Origin: an uncultured Methanobrevibacter sp.
Lineage (GTDB): Archaea; Methanobacteriota; Methanobacteria; Methanobacteriales; Methanobacteriaceae
Direction: 5' to 3'
DNA: 53,050 nt
Assembly (NCBI RefSeq): GCF_937881195.1
Contig: NZ_CALGFC010000073.1
Location: forward strand, 1 to 53,050
The notes beneath the pieces are model-generated. The model worked only from the letters and a program-made list of their open reading frames with translations. It did no database searches and was not told where the DNA came from. The translations under genes were made by a program, and so were the position numbers. Shown here piece after piece: positions 1 to 8,632 of this stretch (within the stretch, counting starts at the first letter, position 1; each line of letters starts with the position of its first letter).

Positions 1-913
1 TTTTACTAATAGTACAATTTTTAGTGTTGTTAATGCTTCTACTAATTCTACTATTGTTGTTCCTGGTGGTCGTGTAGGTCAGCAGGCTACTATTAGTGGT
101 GTTGCGGTTGATGCTAATGGTAATGCTTTAGTTGGTGTTAGTTTAACTGTTGTTATTGGTGGTTCAACTCAGATTGTTACAACTAATAGTTCTGGTGGTT
201 GGAGTTTGAATTATACTCCGACAAGTTCTGGTAATTTGAATGTTGTGGTGTCTTGGGCTGGTAATGGTACTCATACTGGTTTTACTAATAGTACAATTTT
301 TAGTGTTGTTAATGCTTCTACTAATTCTACTATTATTGTCCCTAGCGGTAAGGCATTCCAAAGTTCTATTATACGTGGTGTTGCTACTGATGTTAATGGT
401 AGGCCAATAGCTAATGTTCAATTAACAGTAACTGTTAATGGTCGAAATTATACGGTAACAACCGATAGTGTTGGTGCATGGAGCTTAAATTATACTCCAA
501 CAATTTCTGGAAGATTGAATGTTGTTGTTAGTTGGACAGGTAATGCTAGTCATATTGGTTTTACTAATAGTACAATCTTTAGTGTAGCAACTGGTGATAA
601 TCCTTCTAATGGTTCTGTTAAGCCAAATATTAAGCTTATTAAAAGAACTAACAGTAGGGTTGTTAGACATAAAAACATTGTTTATATGAAATGGTTGACT
701 TTTAAAAACATAGGTGCTTCTGGCTCACAGATTGTAAGTGGAAAAGTAATTTATAAAAACTTTAAATATAAATTATGGAAAGTTTACAACAAAAACATTA
801 AATACAGATATGGAAACAATAAGCTAAAATTCAAAGTTAGTTTAAAATCTGGAAATACCTTTAAACTAAAACTAAAAGTCTACAGACCAATAAAAAGAAA
901 AGCAACAAGTTAA
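1..913 (+). CDS. Adhesin-like surface protein, C-terminal part (5' end outside window)
   Basis: The reading frame is open from base 2 with no start codon, so this is the 3' end of a longer gene. It encodes two full copies and the start of a third copy of a 93-residue Thr/Asn/Ser/Val-rich unit. Each unit has an Ig-like/carboxypeptidase-regulatory-like pattern (GVAxDxNG, then WSLNYTPTxSG, then NVVVSW) and many N-x-S/T sequons. This is typical of the adhesin-like proteins of Methanobrevibacter and Methanosphaera, which are exported and displayed on the pseudomurein wall. After about residue 200 the protein changes to a Lys/Asn/Tyr-rich basic tail of about 100 residues with no membrane anchor, so attachment may be ionic. 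Base usage also changes there, from T/G-rich codons to A-rich ones. The ligand is unknown. Confidence 0.85.
   Translation, partial: FTNSTIFSVVNASTNSTIVVPGGRVGQQATISGVAVDANGNALVGVSLTVVIGGSTQIVTTNSSGGWSLNYTPTSSGNLNVVVSWAGNGTHTGFTNSTIFSVVNASTNSTIIVPSGKAFQSSIIRGVATDVNGRPIANVQLTVTVNGRNYTVTTDSVGAWSLNYTPTISGRLNVVVSWTGNASHIGFTNSTIFSVATGDNPSNGSVKPNIKLIKRTNSRVVRHKNIVYMKWLTFKNIGASGSQIVSGKVIYKNFKYKLWKVYNKNIKYRYGNNKLKFKVSLKSGNTFKLKLKVYRPIKRKATS
2..580 (+). repeat. 279-bp tandem repeat coding for 93-aa surface domains
   Basis: The string TTTACTAATAGTACAAT recurs at positions 2, 281 and 560, exactly 279 bases (93 codons) apart. The first two junctions are almost identical at DNA level for more than 50 bases. 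The following segments diverge in the last unit, as expected for the unit next to a unique C-terminal domain. Such in-frame repeats can expand or contract by recombination and would change the length of the protein. Confidence 0.9.
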
Positions 914-1224
914 AAAAATATTAAACAATTTGTTAAAAACTCTTAAATCAATTTTTTACTTTTTTAAGGGTTTTATTTTTTTATTTTTTTATATATTATT
1001 TTAATATAATGTCAATTGATTTATTTTTGTTAATATATAAAAAAATAATGGGATATGTTATTTAAAAAATTAGTTACTTAATATAATACTATTATTTTAA
1101 TTAGAAGATTTCTAAAAATGAGAAAATTAAAAAATAGTAGAAAACTAACTTTATTTATAAATAATTTTAAAAATAAATATTATTTTTATTTATTCTATTT
1201 TTATTAATTCATTTTTTATTAATT
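914..1224. other. Convergent AT-rich spacer
   Basis: This 311-base spacer lies between the convergent adhesin gene and argF. Apart from the hairpin after the adhesin stop, only AT-rich low-complexity DNA and T-runs that could end transcripts on either strand are visible. Confidence 0.5.
936..974 (+). terminator. Hairpin plus T-run after adhesin gene
   Basis: AAAACTCTTAA (936-946) can pair with TTAAGGGTTTT (964-974) using one G-T pair, and T-rich DNA follows. The position is 23 bases after the stop codon. Archaeal termination depends mainly on T-runs, so the stem may be incidental. Confidence 0.45.
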
Positions 1225-2127
1225 TTATTTTAAAAAATAGTAAAGAACAGCTTTTTGAGCATGTAGTCTGTTTTCTGCTTGGTTGATTACTGCAGATTGT
1301 GGCCCATCAATGACTTCACCACTTACTTCTTCTCCTCTGATAGCAGGTAAACAATGCATAAATATTGCATCTTCATTTGCTAATTCCATGAGTTTTTGAT
1401 TAACTTGGTATTTTTTCAGAGCTTTTTTTCTTTTTCCCTGTTCTTTTTCATCGCCCATACTGACCCAAACATCAGTGTATATTACATTAGAATTTTTTAC
1501 AGCAACTTCAACATCACTTGTAATTACAATATAAGAATTATTTCTTTTAGCTATTTCATTTGCTTTTTTAATAATATCTTCGTTTGGTTCATAGCCTTCT
1601 GGGCAAGCTACCGCTATATTCATACCAATACATGCACATATTAGAAGTAAAGAATTACAAACATTGTTTCCATCCCCCACATATGTAAATTTACCGTTAA
1701 AATCTCCAAAATATTCTTTAACAGTTAAAATATCTGCGAGAGCTTGGCATGGGTGTTCAAGATTTGTAAGTCCACTTATTATTGGAACATCTGATTCTTT
1801 TGAAAATTCTAGAACATCTTCATGTTCAACAGCTCTTATCATAATCCCATCTACATATCTACTTAAAACTTTTGCAGTATCTGAAATTGGCTCTCCTCTA
1901 CCCATCTGTATGTCATTATTAGATAGGAAGATAGCATTACCGCCTAGCTCATTCATTCCAACTTCAAAAGAAACTCTTGTTCTAGTAGAAGATTTTTGGA
2001 ATATCATAGCTAATGTTTTGTTTTCAAGAGGCTGTTCAGTAATTTTTCCCTCTTTAAATTTTGTAGCCAATTCTAATATTTCAGGAATTTCATCTTTTAT
2101 GTCACAAATTGATAAGAGACTTCTCAT
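1225..2127 (-). CDS. argF: Ornithine carbamoyltransferase
   Basis: This enzyme transfers the carbamoyl group from carbamoyl phosphate to ornithine to give citrulline, in cytoplasmic arginine synthesis. The carbamoyl-phosphate motif STRTR is at about residues 47-51, HPCQ at about 125-128, the ornithine-binding SMG loop at about 223-225 and the catalytic HCLPA at about 258-262. The length of 300 aa is normal for the family. A GTG nine bases upstream is in frame, but it lies inside the AGGTGG Shine-Dalgarno, so the ATG at 2127 (five bases after that site) is the better start. The gene stands alone, and purD is next on the same strand after about 250 bases of AT-rich DNA. No arginine operator was recognised. 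Confidence 0.95.
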   Translation of the reverse strand: MRSLLSICDIKDEIPEILELATKFKEGKITEQPLENKTLAMIFQKSSTRTRVSFEVGMNELGGNAIFLSNNDIQMGRGEPISDTAKVLSRYVDGIMIRAVEHEDVLEFSKESDVPIISGLTNLEHPCQALADILTVKEYFGDFNGKFTYVGDGNNVCNSLLLICACIGMNIAVACPEGYEPNEDIIKKANEIAKRNNSYIVITSDVEVAVKNSNVIYTDVWVSMGDEKEQGKRKKALKKYQVNQKLMELANEDAIFMHCLPAIRGEEVSGEVIDGPQSAVINQAENRLHAQKAVLYYFLK

Positions 2128-2132
2128 TTTAT

Positions 2133-2138
2133 CCACCT
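2133..2138 (-). promoter_or_regulatory. argF ribosome binding site that decides the start
   Basis: AGGTGG on the minus strand ends five bases before ATG 2127. The competing GTG at 2134-2136 is part of this site, which argues against its use as a start. Confidence 0.75.
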
Positions 2139-2379
2139 AATGGTGTTATTGACAATCTATTAATTGTCTTTTTATTATTTTATTATTTCTTTTTATTATT
2201 TTATTATAAATTTTAATTGATTTTTTAAATTATCTTATATGTTTCTTTTAATATTTAATGTAATAGTATAAAATTATTATAATAATTAGTTTTAAATTAA
2301 TAATATTATAATAATTATAATTTTAATTTAGACATTCAAAAACTTTTATTACCAATCAAAATTTCTAAAAAATCGATTT

Positions 2380-3693
2380 TTATCCACGAATTTCCTTCAT
2401 ATGTTCTATTCTCTGTTGAATCAATGATTCTTTTCCAATATCCTTTCTATGGTATAAATTTCCTTTTACATATTCACATGCTTCTTCAGCAATTTTTTCA
2501 CTTTCTTCAATTGAATCAGCAATTCCAACAACTCCAATTGCCCTTGAAGAGGAAGTATAAACTTTCCCATCCTCTTTTTGATTAACTGCAGCATAATAAA
2601 CTTTTGCTCCAATTGATTCAATTTTTGCTTCGTCTACGATTATTTCTTCATTTGCATATTTAGTTTCTGGATAACCATCAGGAACTATGTATTTACAAAC
2701 TGAGGAATAAGGTTCAAATTCAACATTTCCAAGATTTCCATCAACTATAGATTTGCAAACTTCTATCATTGGAGTTTTCATTAAAGGTAGGACATTCATA
2801 GCTTCAGGATCACCAAATCTTGCATTATATTCAATTAAACGTGGTCCATCAGAGGTAAGCATAAACTGACCATAAAGAATTCCTTTATAAGGACTAGCTT
2901 CTTTAGCTATTGCCTTTATTGTTTTTTCCATTATTTCGACTGCTTTTCCATAGTCTTCTTCTGATAAAAACGGAAGTAATCCATCTTTATTAGAATATGA
3001 TCCCATTCCTCCAGTTATTGGCCCTTTTCCACCTTCAAAAGCATATGGGTGGTCCTGTGCTGCTGGCATTGGTGCAAGGTTCTTCCCATCTGAAAATGCT
3101 TGAATTGTAAATTCTTCTCCAACAAGTTTTTCTTCAATAATTACTTGAGGAAAACCTCCCATTTTAGTATCCATAACCTCTTTTGCATATTCTTTTGCTT
3201 CTTGATTATCTTTAAGATGCTCACCAACAATTTTTACTCCTTTTCCTCCAGTTAAACCAACTGGTTTTATTACCGCATCTCTATCAAAATCATCAAGGAA
3301 TTTTTCTATATCTTCGTAATTATCAAATACTTTATAAATAAGGGATCCTTCAATATTATAATTTTCAAATAAGTTTCTCATAAATGATTTGTCTGTTTCA
3401 ATTTTAGCTGCTTCAATGTTAGGTCCAACACATTTAATCCCATTTTTCTCTAATTCATTTACAATGCCTTTTCCAAGAGGAGCTTCTGGCCCTATAACTG
3501 CAATTTCAATATTATTTTCCATTGCATATTTAGATACAGCTTCAATATCTCCTTCATTGCCCTGTTTAAATTCAGCTATTTTAGCTATCCCAGGATTTTT
3601 ATTAGACATATAAGAATATAATTCACAATCATCTTTCAACGATTCACAAATAGCGTTTTCTCTAGCTCCAGTACCAACAACTAAAATTTTCAT
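2380..3693 (-). CDS. purD: Phosphoribosylamine--glycine ligase (GARS)
   Basis: This ATP-grasp enzyme joins glycine to 5-phosphoribosylamine, the second step of purine synthesis. The N-terminal Rossmann-like segment begins MKILVVGTGARE, followed by the conserved GPEAPLGKG segment. An ATP-grasp core follows, with GGKGV and later RFGDPE near the metal site. The 437 aa are a normal length for the family. The ATG at 3693 is preferred over an in-frame codon 15 bases upstream because a GGAGAG Shine-Dalgarno sits seven bases before it. The gene is monocistronic as far as can be seen, divergent from ilvB across a kilobase of AT-rich DNA. Confidence 0.96.
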   Translation of the reverse strand: MKILVVGTGARENAICESLKDDCELYSYMSNKNPGIAKIAEFKQGNEGDIEAVSKYAMENNIEIAVIGPEAPLGKGIVNELEKNGIKCVGPNIEAAKIETDKSFMRNLFENYNIEGSLIYKVFDNYEDIEKFLDDFDRDAVIKPVGLTGGKGVKIVGEHLKDNQEAKEYAKEVMDTKMGGFPQVIIEEKLVGEEFTIQAFSDGKNLAPMPAAQDHPYAFEGGKGPITGGMGSYSNKDGLLPFLSEEDYGKAVEIMEKTIKAIAKEASPYKGILYGQFMLTSDGPRLIEYNARFGDPEAMNVLPLMKTPMIEVCKSIVDGNLGNVEFEPYSSVCKYIVPDGYPETKYANEEIIVDEAKIESIGAKVYYAAVNQKEDGKVYTSSSRAIGVVGIADSIEESEKIAEEACEYVKGNLYHRKDIGKESLIQQRIEHMKEIRG

Positions 3694-3737
3694 TACAAAA
3701 CTCTCCAAAATTATTTATATTATATATTCCTTGTTTT

Positions 3738-3805
3738 AAATTATTAGATTTATTAAATTATTAGATTTATTAAATTATTAGATTTATTAAATTATTAGAT
3801 TTATT
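3738..3805. repeat. 17-bp tandem repeat, four perfect copies
   Basis: The unit AAATTATTAGATTTATT occurs four times head to tail with no mismatch, directly upstream of purD. It overlaps the likely purD promoter zone, 45-112 bases before the start. Confidence 0.9.
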
Positions 3806-4069
3806 AGTAATATTTAATAATTAATTTTATTTATTAACTATTTTATTTAGTAATTTTTTATAATTAATTTTATTTATTAACTATTTATAAGTAATTTTTA
3901 TTTATAATATGTAGTATATTTTATATTTTATGATAATATGTTGGATAATATAAGATTTAATTTGTTATAATAAGGTTATATTTATTTTTTTGCACATTAT
4001 AATAAATTATAATATTTTTTATAAAATAAATTATACTAATATTATAAATTTTATCATATATTTAAACAT

Positions 4070-4132
4070 AGTTTTAGTCTACTAATCTTAAGTTTTAGTC
4101 TACTAATCTTATAGTTTTAATCTACTAATTTT
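4070..4132. repeat. 21-bp tandem repeat, three copies
   Basis: The unit AGTTTTAGTCTACTAATCTTA is present at 4070 and 4091 and, with changes, at 4112. Its function is unknown. It lies about 620 bases upstream of ilvB. Confidence 0.85.
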
Positions 4133-4748
4133 ATTTTTTTAATTTATTAATTTCATTTAAATTAACTTATTTATATTCTAAAATCATATATAAAAATATA
4201 TTAATATATAATGTAATGATAAATAATTATAAATATGAATATATAGAATATTTTATTATACAATTTTATTATACAGTTTATTAGTAATTTTATTGTAATA
4301 TTTTATTAAATCTTTTTAAATAGTTCTTTATGTATTTTATATGTTATTTATAAACATAATTAAAAATTTTATATATATCATTTATATAATTAACATTTTT
4401 TAGATATTTTTAAAAGTTTTAATGGATCTTTTGATTACATTTTTAAAATTTTTAGGTCTATTTTGAATAATTTAATAATCAATATTTTAATTTATCACTT
4501 ATTAACTTGTTTAACTATTTTAAATAATTCCTTTGATTCAATAAGGATAAATATGCGATAAAATAGAATATGAAAATAAGATATTCTAATAGAATTATAA
4601 TAGAATATGAAAATAATATAGTAATAGGTAGTAGAAAGAAAATTTATCAATGATAAAGAAATCAAAAATGTGATTAAATAAATTGAATTGATATAAAAAA
4701 TTTAAAAGCAGATATAAAAGTTAAAAATTTAGAAATTTAGGTGTTGAA

Positions 4749-6533
4749 ATGAAAGGTGGAGAAGCTATAATCAAAGCTCTTATTGAACAAGGTGCAGACA
4801 CAGTCTTCGGATATCCAGGAGGTCAAGTACTTCCTTTATATGACATGATTTATAATTCTGATTTAAATCATGTGTTGGTGAGACACGAACAATCAGCATC
4901 TCATGCTGCAGATGGATTTGCAAGAGCTAGTGGAAAAGTTGGAGTTTGTATAGCTACTTCTGGACCTGGAGCTACTAATCTTGTAACTGGAATCGCGACT
5001 GCATATATGGATTCATCTCCTTTTGTAGCGATTACTGGCCAAGTTCCGACTCATTTAATTGGAAATGATGCGTTTCAAGAAGTTGATATGCTAGGTATAG
5101 CTATGCCTATAACAAAACACGCATTTCAGCCTAAAAATCCTGATGAAATACCTGCTATGATCAATTCAAGTTTTGAACTAGCTAAAACTGGACGTCCTGG
5201 CCCTATTGTCATTGATGTTCCAAAAAATGTTCAAGAACAGGATTTAAGTGATTATTTCTCTAATATTGATAATTTTTCTGAATTGACTCTGGATACTCCA
5301 GGATATAGTCCTACTATTAAAGGAAATCCAAGGCAAATTAAAAAAGCTTCAAAAATAATAGCTAACTCTTCTAAACCAATAATATTAGCTGGTGGAGGAG
5401 TAATAATCTCTGGAGCTTCAAAAGAATTAAAAGAATTTTCAGAACTTATACAAGCTCCTGTAACCACAACACTTCTTGGAAAAGGATCTTTTCCTGAAGA
5501 TAATGATGCATATCTCGGAATGTTAGGAATGCATGGTAGAAAAGTTGCTAATTTATCTCTCGATGAAAGTGATTGTATAATAGCTATTGGTTGTAGATTT
5601 TCAGATAGAACTACTGGAAGTATAGAAGAATTTGCAAGAAACTCAAAAGTCATTCATATTGATATTGATCCTGCAGAAATTGGAAAAAATGTTGAAGTTG
5701 ATGTTCCTATTGTTGGAGATGCTAAAAATATCTTAATCAAGCTAATAACTGATATAAAGACTTTAGATATTAAAAAAATTAATCAAAATTCAATTGAATG
5801 GTATAATGATACATTATTATTTAAAAAGAGCTGTATTCCTCGGTTAACTTATAATGAAACTCCTCTTAAGCCCCAGCAAATTATAAAGGAGATAAGTCAT
5901 GCATTAGATGAAGATTCAATTATCACAACAGATGTTGGTCAGCATCAAATGTGGGCAGCTCACTTTTTTGATACTATAAAACCAAGAAAATTCATAAGTT
6001 CTGGAGGGCTTGGAACAATGGGATTTGGATTCCCTTCTGCTATTGGAGCTAAAGTGGCTATGCCCGAAAATGATGTTTTAGCTGTTACTGGTGATGGAGG
6101 ATTTTTAATGGTATGTCAAGATTTAGCTACTGTTAAAGAATATGATATTCCTCTTATTATCTGTTTATTCAACAATAGAAAACTTGGAATGGTTTATCAA
6201 TGGCAAAATCTTTTTTATGAAAAGAGACTTTCACACACGGATCTTGGTCAAACTCCTGACTTTTTAAAGCTTTCTGAGTCATTTGGTGTAAATGCAGAAA
6301 GAATTACTGAAGTTGGCGAAACAGAGAAAGCTATAAGGGCAGCGAAAAAAGATGGAGAAGCTATATTATTAGATATTGTAATCGATAAAAATGAAGAATT
6401 GCCTATGGTTCCACCAGGATGTGGAATTACTGATATACTTGGTGAATATAAAATTGAAAATGATATCACTGGTATTAATGGGGGCAATAGTGATACAAAC
6501 GATACTATAGCTAACAAAAGGGGTGGTGATTAG
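4749..6533 (+). CDS. ilvB: Acetolactate synthase, catalytic (large) subunit
   Basis: This ThDP-dependent enzyme condenses pyruvate with pyruvate or 2-oxobutyrate, the first common step of valine, leucine and isoleucine synthesis. The catalytic glutamate is at about residue 47 in VRHEQSASHAADG. The central FAD-type domain follows. The ThDP/Mg motif begins at TGDGG and runs to the NNRKLGMV segment, at about residues 446-478. The 594 aa match the family. An AGGTG site lies five bases before the ATG. The regulatory subunit gene begins on the base after the stop codon, so the two form one transcript and probably a fixed-ratio complex. A Gly/Asn/Thr-rich tail of about 25 residues follows the catalytic core. 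Confidence 0.97.
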   Translation: MKGGEAIIKALIEQGADTVFGYPGGQVLPLYDMIYNSDLNHVLVRHEQSASHAADGFARASGKVGVCIATSGPGATNLVTGIATAYMDSSPFVAITGQVPTHLIGNDAFQEVDMLGIAMPITKHAFQPKNPDEIPAMINSSFELAKTGRPGPIVIDVPKNVQEQDLSDYFSNIDNFSELTLDTPGYSPTIKGNPRQIKKASKIIANSSKPIILAGGGVIISGASKELKEFSELIQAPVTTTLLGKGSFPEDNDAYLGMLGMHGRKVANLSLDESDCIIAIGCRFSDRTTGSIEEFARNSKVIHIDIDPAEIGKNVEVDVPIVGDAKNILIKLITDIKTLDIKKINQNSIEWYNDTLLFKKSCIPRLTYNETPLKPQQIIKEISHALDEDSIITTDVGQHQMWAAHFFDTIKPRKFISSGGLGTMGFGFPSAIGAKVAMPENDVLAVTGDGGFLMVCQDLATVKEYDIPLIICLFNNRKLGMVYQWQNLFYEKRLSHTDLGQTPDFLKLSESFGVNAERITEVGETEKAIRAAKKDGEAILLDIVIDKNEELPMVPPGCGITDILGEYKIENDITGINGGNSDTNDTIANKRGGD

Positions 6534-7049
6534 ATGGATTCTAAAAAACAAACAAATGAACTAAAAAGCCATGTAATCAGTACATTAGTAGAAAATAAAC
6601 CTGGGGTCCTTCAAAAAGTATCAAGTCTTTTTACAAGAAGGGGTTTTAATATTGAAAGTATAACTGTTGGCCAATCTGAAACTGAGGGTTTGGCAGCTAT
6701 GGTTATAATTTCTAAAGGTGATGAAAAAGTCCTAGAGCAAATTACAAAACAACTAAATAAATTGATTGATGTTGTTAAAGTTGTTGATTTAGATCCCGAC
6801 AATTCTGTAAAAAGAGAATTAGCACTTATAAAAGTTAAAACTACTAATGAACAAACAAGATCTGAAATTATTCAGCATGCTAATATTTTTAGAGGAAAAA
6901 TTATTGATATTGGTCCTTCAACCATAACGATTGAGATTACTGGTGACCCAAATAAAATAAATGCTTTAATTTCTCTATTGACCAATTTTGGGATTAAAAA
7001 AATTGTTAGAACTGGCCCAACAGCTATTGCTCGTGAAAGCATTCTATAA
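6534..7049 (+). CDS. ilvN: Acetolactate synthase, regulatory (small) subunit
   Basis: This is the small subunit that activates IlvB and gives feedback control by valine in the family. An N-terminal ACT domain spans about residues 10-85 and includes VENKPGVLQKVSSLFTRRGF, the usual first strand and helix. A C-terminal small-subunit domain follows, ending RTGPTAIARE. The 171 aa are typical. The gene abuts ilvB with no spacer, and its Shine-Dalgarno-like GGGGTGGTGAT lies within the last ilvB codons, which suggests translational coupling. The alternative symbol ilvH is also used for this family. Confidence 0.95.
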   Translation: MDSKKQTNELKSHVISTLVENKPGVLQKVSSLFTRRGFNIESITVGQSETEGLAAMVIISKGDEKVLEQITKQLNKLIDVVKVVDLDPDNSVKRELALIKVKTTNEQTRSEIIQHANIFRGKIIDIGPSTITIEITGDPNKINALISLLTNFGIKKIVRTGPTAIARESIL

Positions 7050-7401
7050 TTATTTCCAATCTTTTTATTTTTTATTAATTTTATCTATTTTTTATTTTTT
7101 ATATTTTAGTTTTTATATTTTAGTTTTTATTTTTACTTTACCTATTTTATTTTTTTTAATTCTTTATTAAATAGAATATATTACTTTAAAAATTTTACTC
7201 TTATTTTACCAGATTTTCAGTTTTATTTAGTATATTAATATAGTAATTTTCCCCCCCATTTGGGTATTTTATATTAAAATTATCAAATAAAAAATACTAA
7301 AGAAAAAATACTAAATTAAAAATAATAAATTAAAAATAATAAATAAAAATACTAAATAAAAATACTAAAATTACTTTAATAATAAACTACAACATACTAC
7401 C
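7050..7401. other. AT-rich spacer ilvN/surE
   Basis: This stretch has T-runs after ilvN, then a run of seven C (7250-7256) followed by ATTTGGG, then degenerate AAATACTAAA/AAATAATAAA repeats up to the surE start. The C-run can form a short CCC/GGG hairpin and may mark the end of the ilvBN transcript. No gene was seen. Confidence 0.5.
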
Positions 7402-8178
7402 ATGAAAATTTTAATTAGTAATGATGATGGAATTAACTCCTCTGGGATTTTAGCTGCTAAAGAAGCAGTTGATGAATTAGGGCATGTTACTGTTGTGGCC
7501 CCTTCTTCTCAACAAAGTGGAATTGGAAGAGCTTTAACTCTCTTCGAACCTTTAAGAATAAGTGGAGTACAATTAAAAGATGGTAGTCGGGGATTTTCTG
7601 TTTCTGGAACTCCAACTGATGCTGTCACTTTAGGGATCTTCGAATTAATGGAAGAACCTCCTACTTTAGCCATTTCTGGAATTAACACTGGGGAAAATAT
7701 TGGAAAAGGCGAACTTACAACTTCTGGAACTATGGGTGCAGCTATGGAAGCTGCTTCTTATGGCATTCCAACTATTGCTGTTTCTCTTCAGGTATCTAGG
7801 GGAGATATTAAATTTGAGGATGGTCATGTTGATATTGACTACTCTTTTGCAAAAAAAATTTTAAATAAGGTAGCTAAAAATGTCATAGATAAAGGATTAC
7901 CTGAAGGTGTTGATTTACTAAACTTAAATATTCCTTCAAATCCAAGTAGTGAAAAAATAGCTATAACTTCTTTAGGAGATAGAATGTATAATCCTCATAT
8001 CGAAATGCGTTTTGATCCTCGTGGAAAACCTTATTATTGGATTGATGGAACTCCATTTAATGGCGATGTTGAAGGTACTGATGGTTATGCTCTTAAAACC
8101 CTTAAAGTTCCCACATTAACACCACTTTCTATGGATTTCACTTCAAATTTGGATTATTTATCTAAATGGTTTGATTAA
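7402..8178 (+). CDS. surE: 5'/3'-nucleotidase SurE
   Basis: This metal-dependent phosphatase acts on nucleoside monophosphates and belongs to the stationary-phase survival protein family. The N-terminal metal motif ISNDDG (Asp8, Asp9) is present, as is the SGxNxGxN segment near residues 93-100 (SGINTGENIG) that completes the active site. The 258 aa are normal for the family. No clear Shine-Dalgarno precedes the ATG, and AT-rich DNA runs to within 20 bases of it, so the mRNA may be leaderless. The gene stands alone between ilvBN and the convergent MATE gene. Confidence 0.95.
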   Translation: MKILISNDDGINSSGILAAKEAVDELGHVTVVAPSSQQSGIGRALTLFEPLRISGVQLKDGSRGFSVSGTPTDAVTLGIFELMEEPPTLAISGINTGENIGKGELTTSGTMGAAMEAASYGIPTIAVSLQVSRGDIKFEDGHVDIDYSFAKKILNKVAKNVIDKGLPEGVDLLNLNIPSNPSSEKIAITSLGDRMYNPHIEMRFDPRGKPYYWIDGTPFNGDVEGTDGYALKTLKVPTLTPLSMDFTSNLDYLSKWFD

Positions 8179-8614
8179 TCATTTTTATTAAATAAAATGA
8201 TTTTATTAAATATCTGATTTTTATAAACTGTTTGTGGAATGATTGTTTTTTATTTATTTTAAATTTTTACTCTTTAAAATTTTTAACTTTTTAATTTTTA
8301 ACTTTTTAGTTTTTATTTCTAGTGATTTTTATTTTAAAAAATTTTATAATAAAATAAAATTTTATTATATTTAATAAAACTCTTTCTTTCTTGAATTATT
8401 TAGTGTTTATACTTTTTTTTATTTTATTTTTTAGTATATTTTATATTACTTTTTTAAATAGTTTTGAAAGTTATTTTAGCATTTTTATATTTATTAAAGA
8501 GTATATTTAATCTATATAATCTAAGGAGGATATTTAATCTATATAATCTAAGGAGGATATTTAATCTATATAAGCTAAGGAGGATATTTAATCTATATAA
8601 AATAAGGAGGATAG
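8179..8614. other. Convergent spacer surE/MATE
   Basis: The spacer is AT-rich with many T-runs. Its last 117 bases are a 27-bp repeat array that continues into the MATE gene. No coding frame was seen. Confidence 0.55.
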
Positions 8615-8632
8615 CTAATCTATATAAACTTT
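8498..8632. repeat. 27-bp tandem repeat, five copies, overlapping a stop codon
   Basis: Units begin at 8498, 8525, 8552, 8579 and 8606. The consensus is GGAGGATATTTAATCTATAT followed by AATCTAA. The first copy has AGAGT for GGAGG. The last copy contains the stop codon of the MATE gene (8615-8617, minus strand) and its final codons VYID. The plus strand of each later copy carries AAGGAGGAT, a perfect Shine-Dalgarno core, with no reading frame after it. Confidence 0.92.

Larger units (their letters stand above)
3694..4748. other. Kilobase AT-rich divergent spacer purD/ilvB
   Basis: About 1,050 bases separate purD and ilvB, with no open frame that looks coding. The spacer contains several short direct-repeat arrays (listed separately), a repeated segment AATTAATTTTATTTATTAACTA near 3820 and 3862, and many TATA-like strings. 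It probably holds the promoters of both genes and possibly a long ilvB leader. No riboswitch fold was recognised. Confidence 0.6.

Noticed and set aside
1396..2140. Open frames on the plus strand opposite argF
   Set aside because: They are mirror frames of a strong gene with all catalytic motifs, have no ribosome site and give sequence of no known family.
7250..7263. Run of seven C as a phase-variable tract
   Set aside because: It lies in noncoding DNA between ilvN and surE, so slippage would not change a protein. It may only be part of a small hairpin.
8498..8632. Possible CRISPR or attachment site
   Set aside because: Units are contiguous with no spacers, and no integrase or tRNA end is adjacent.
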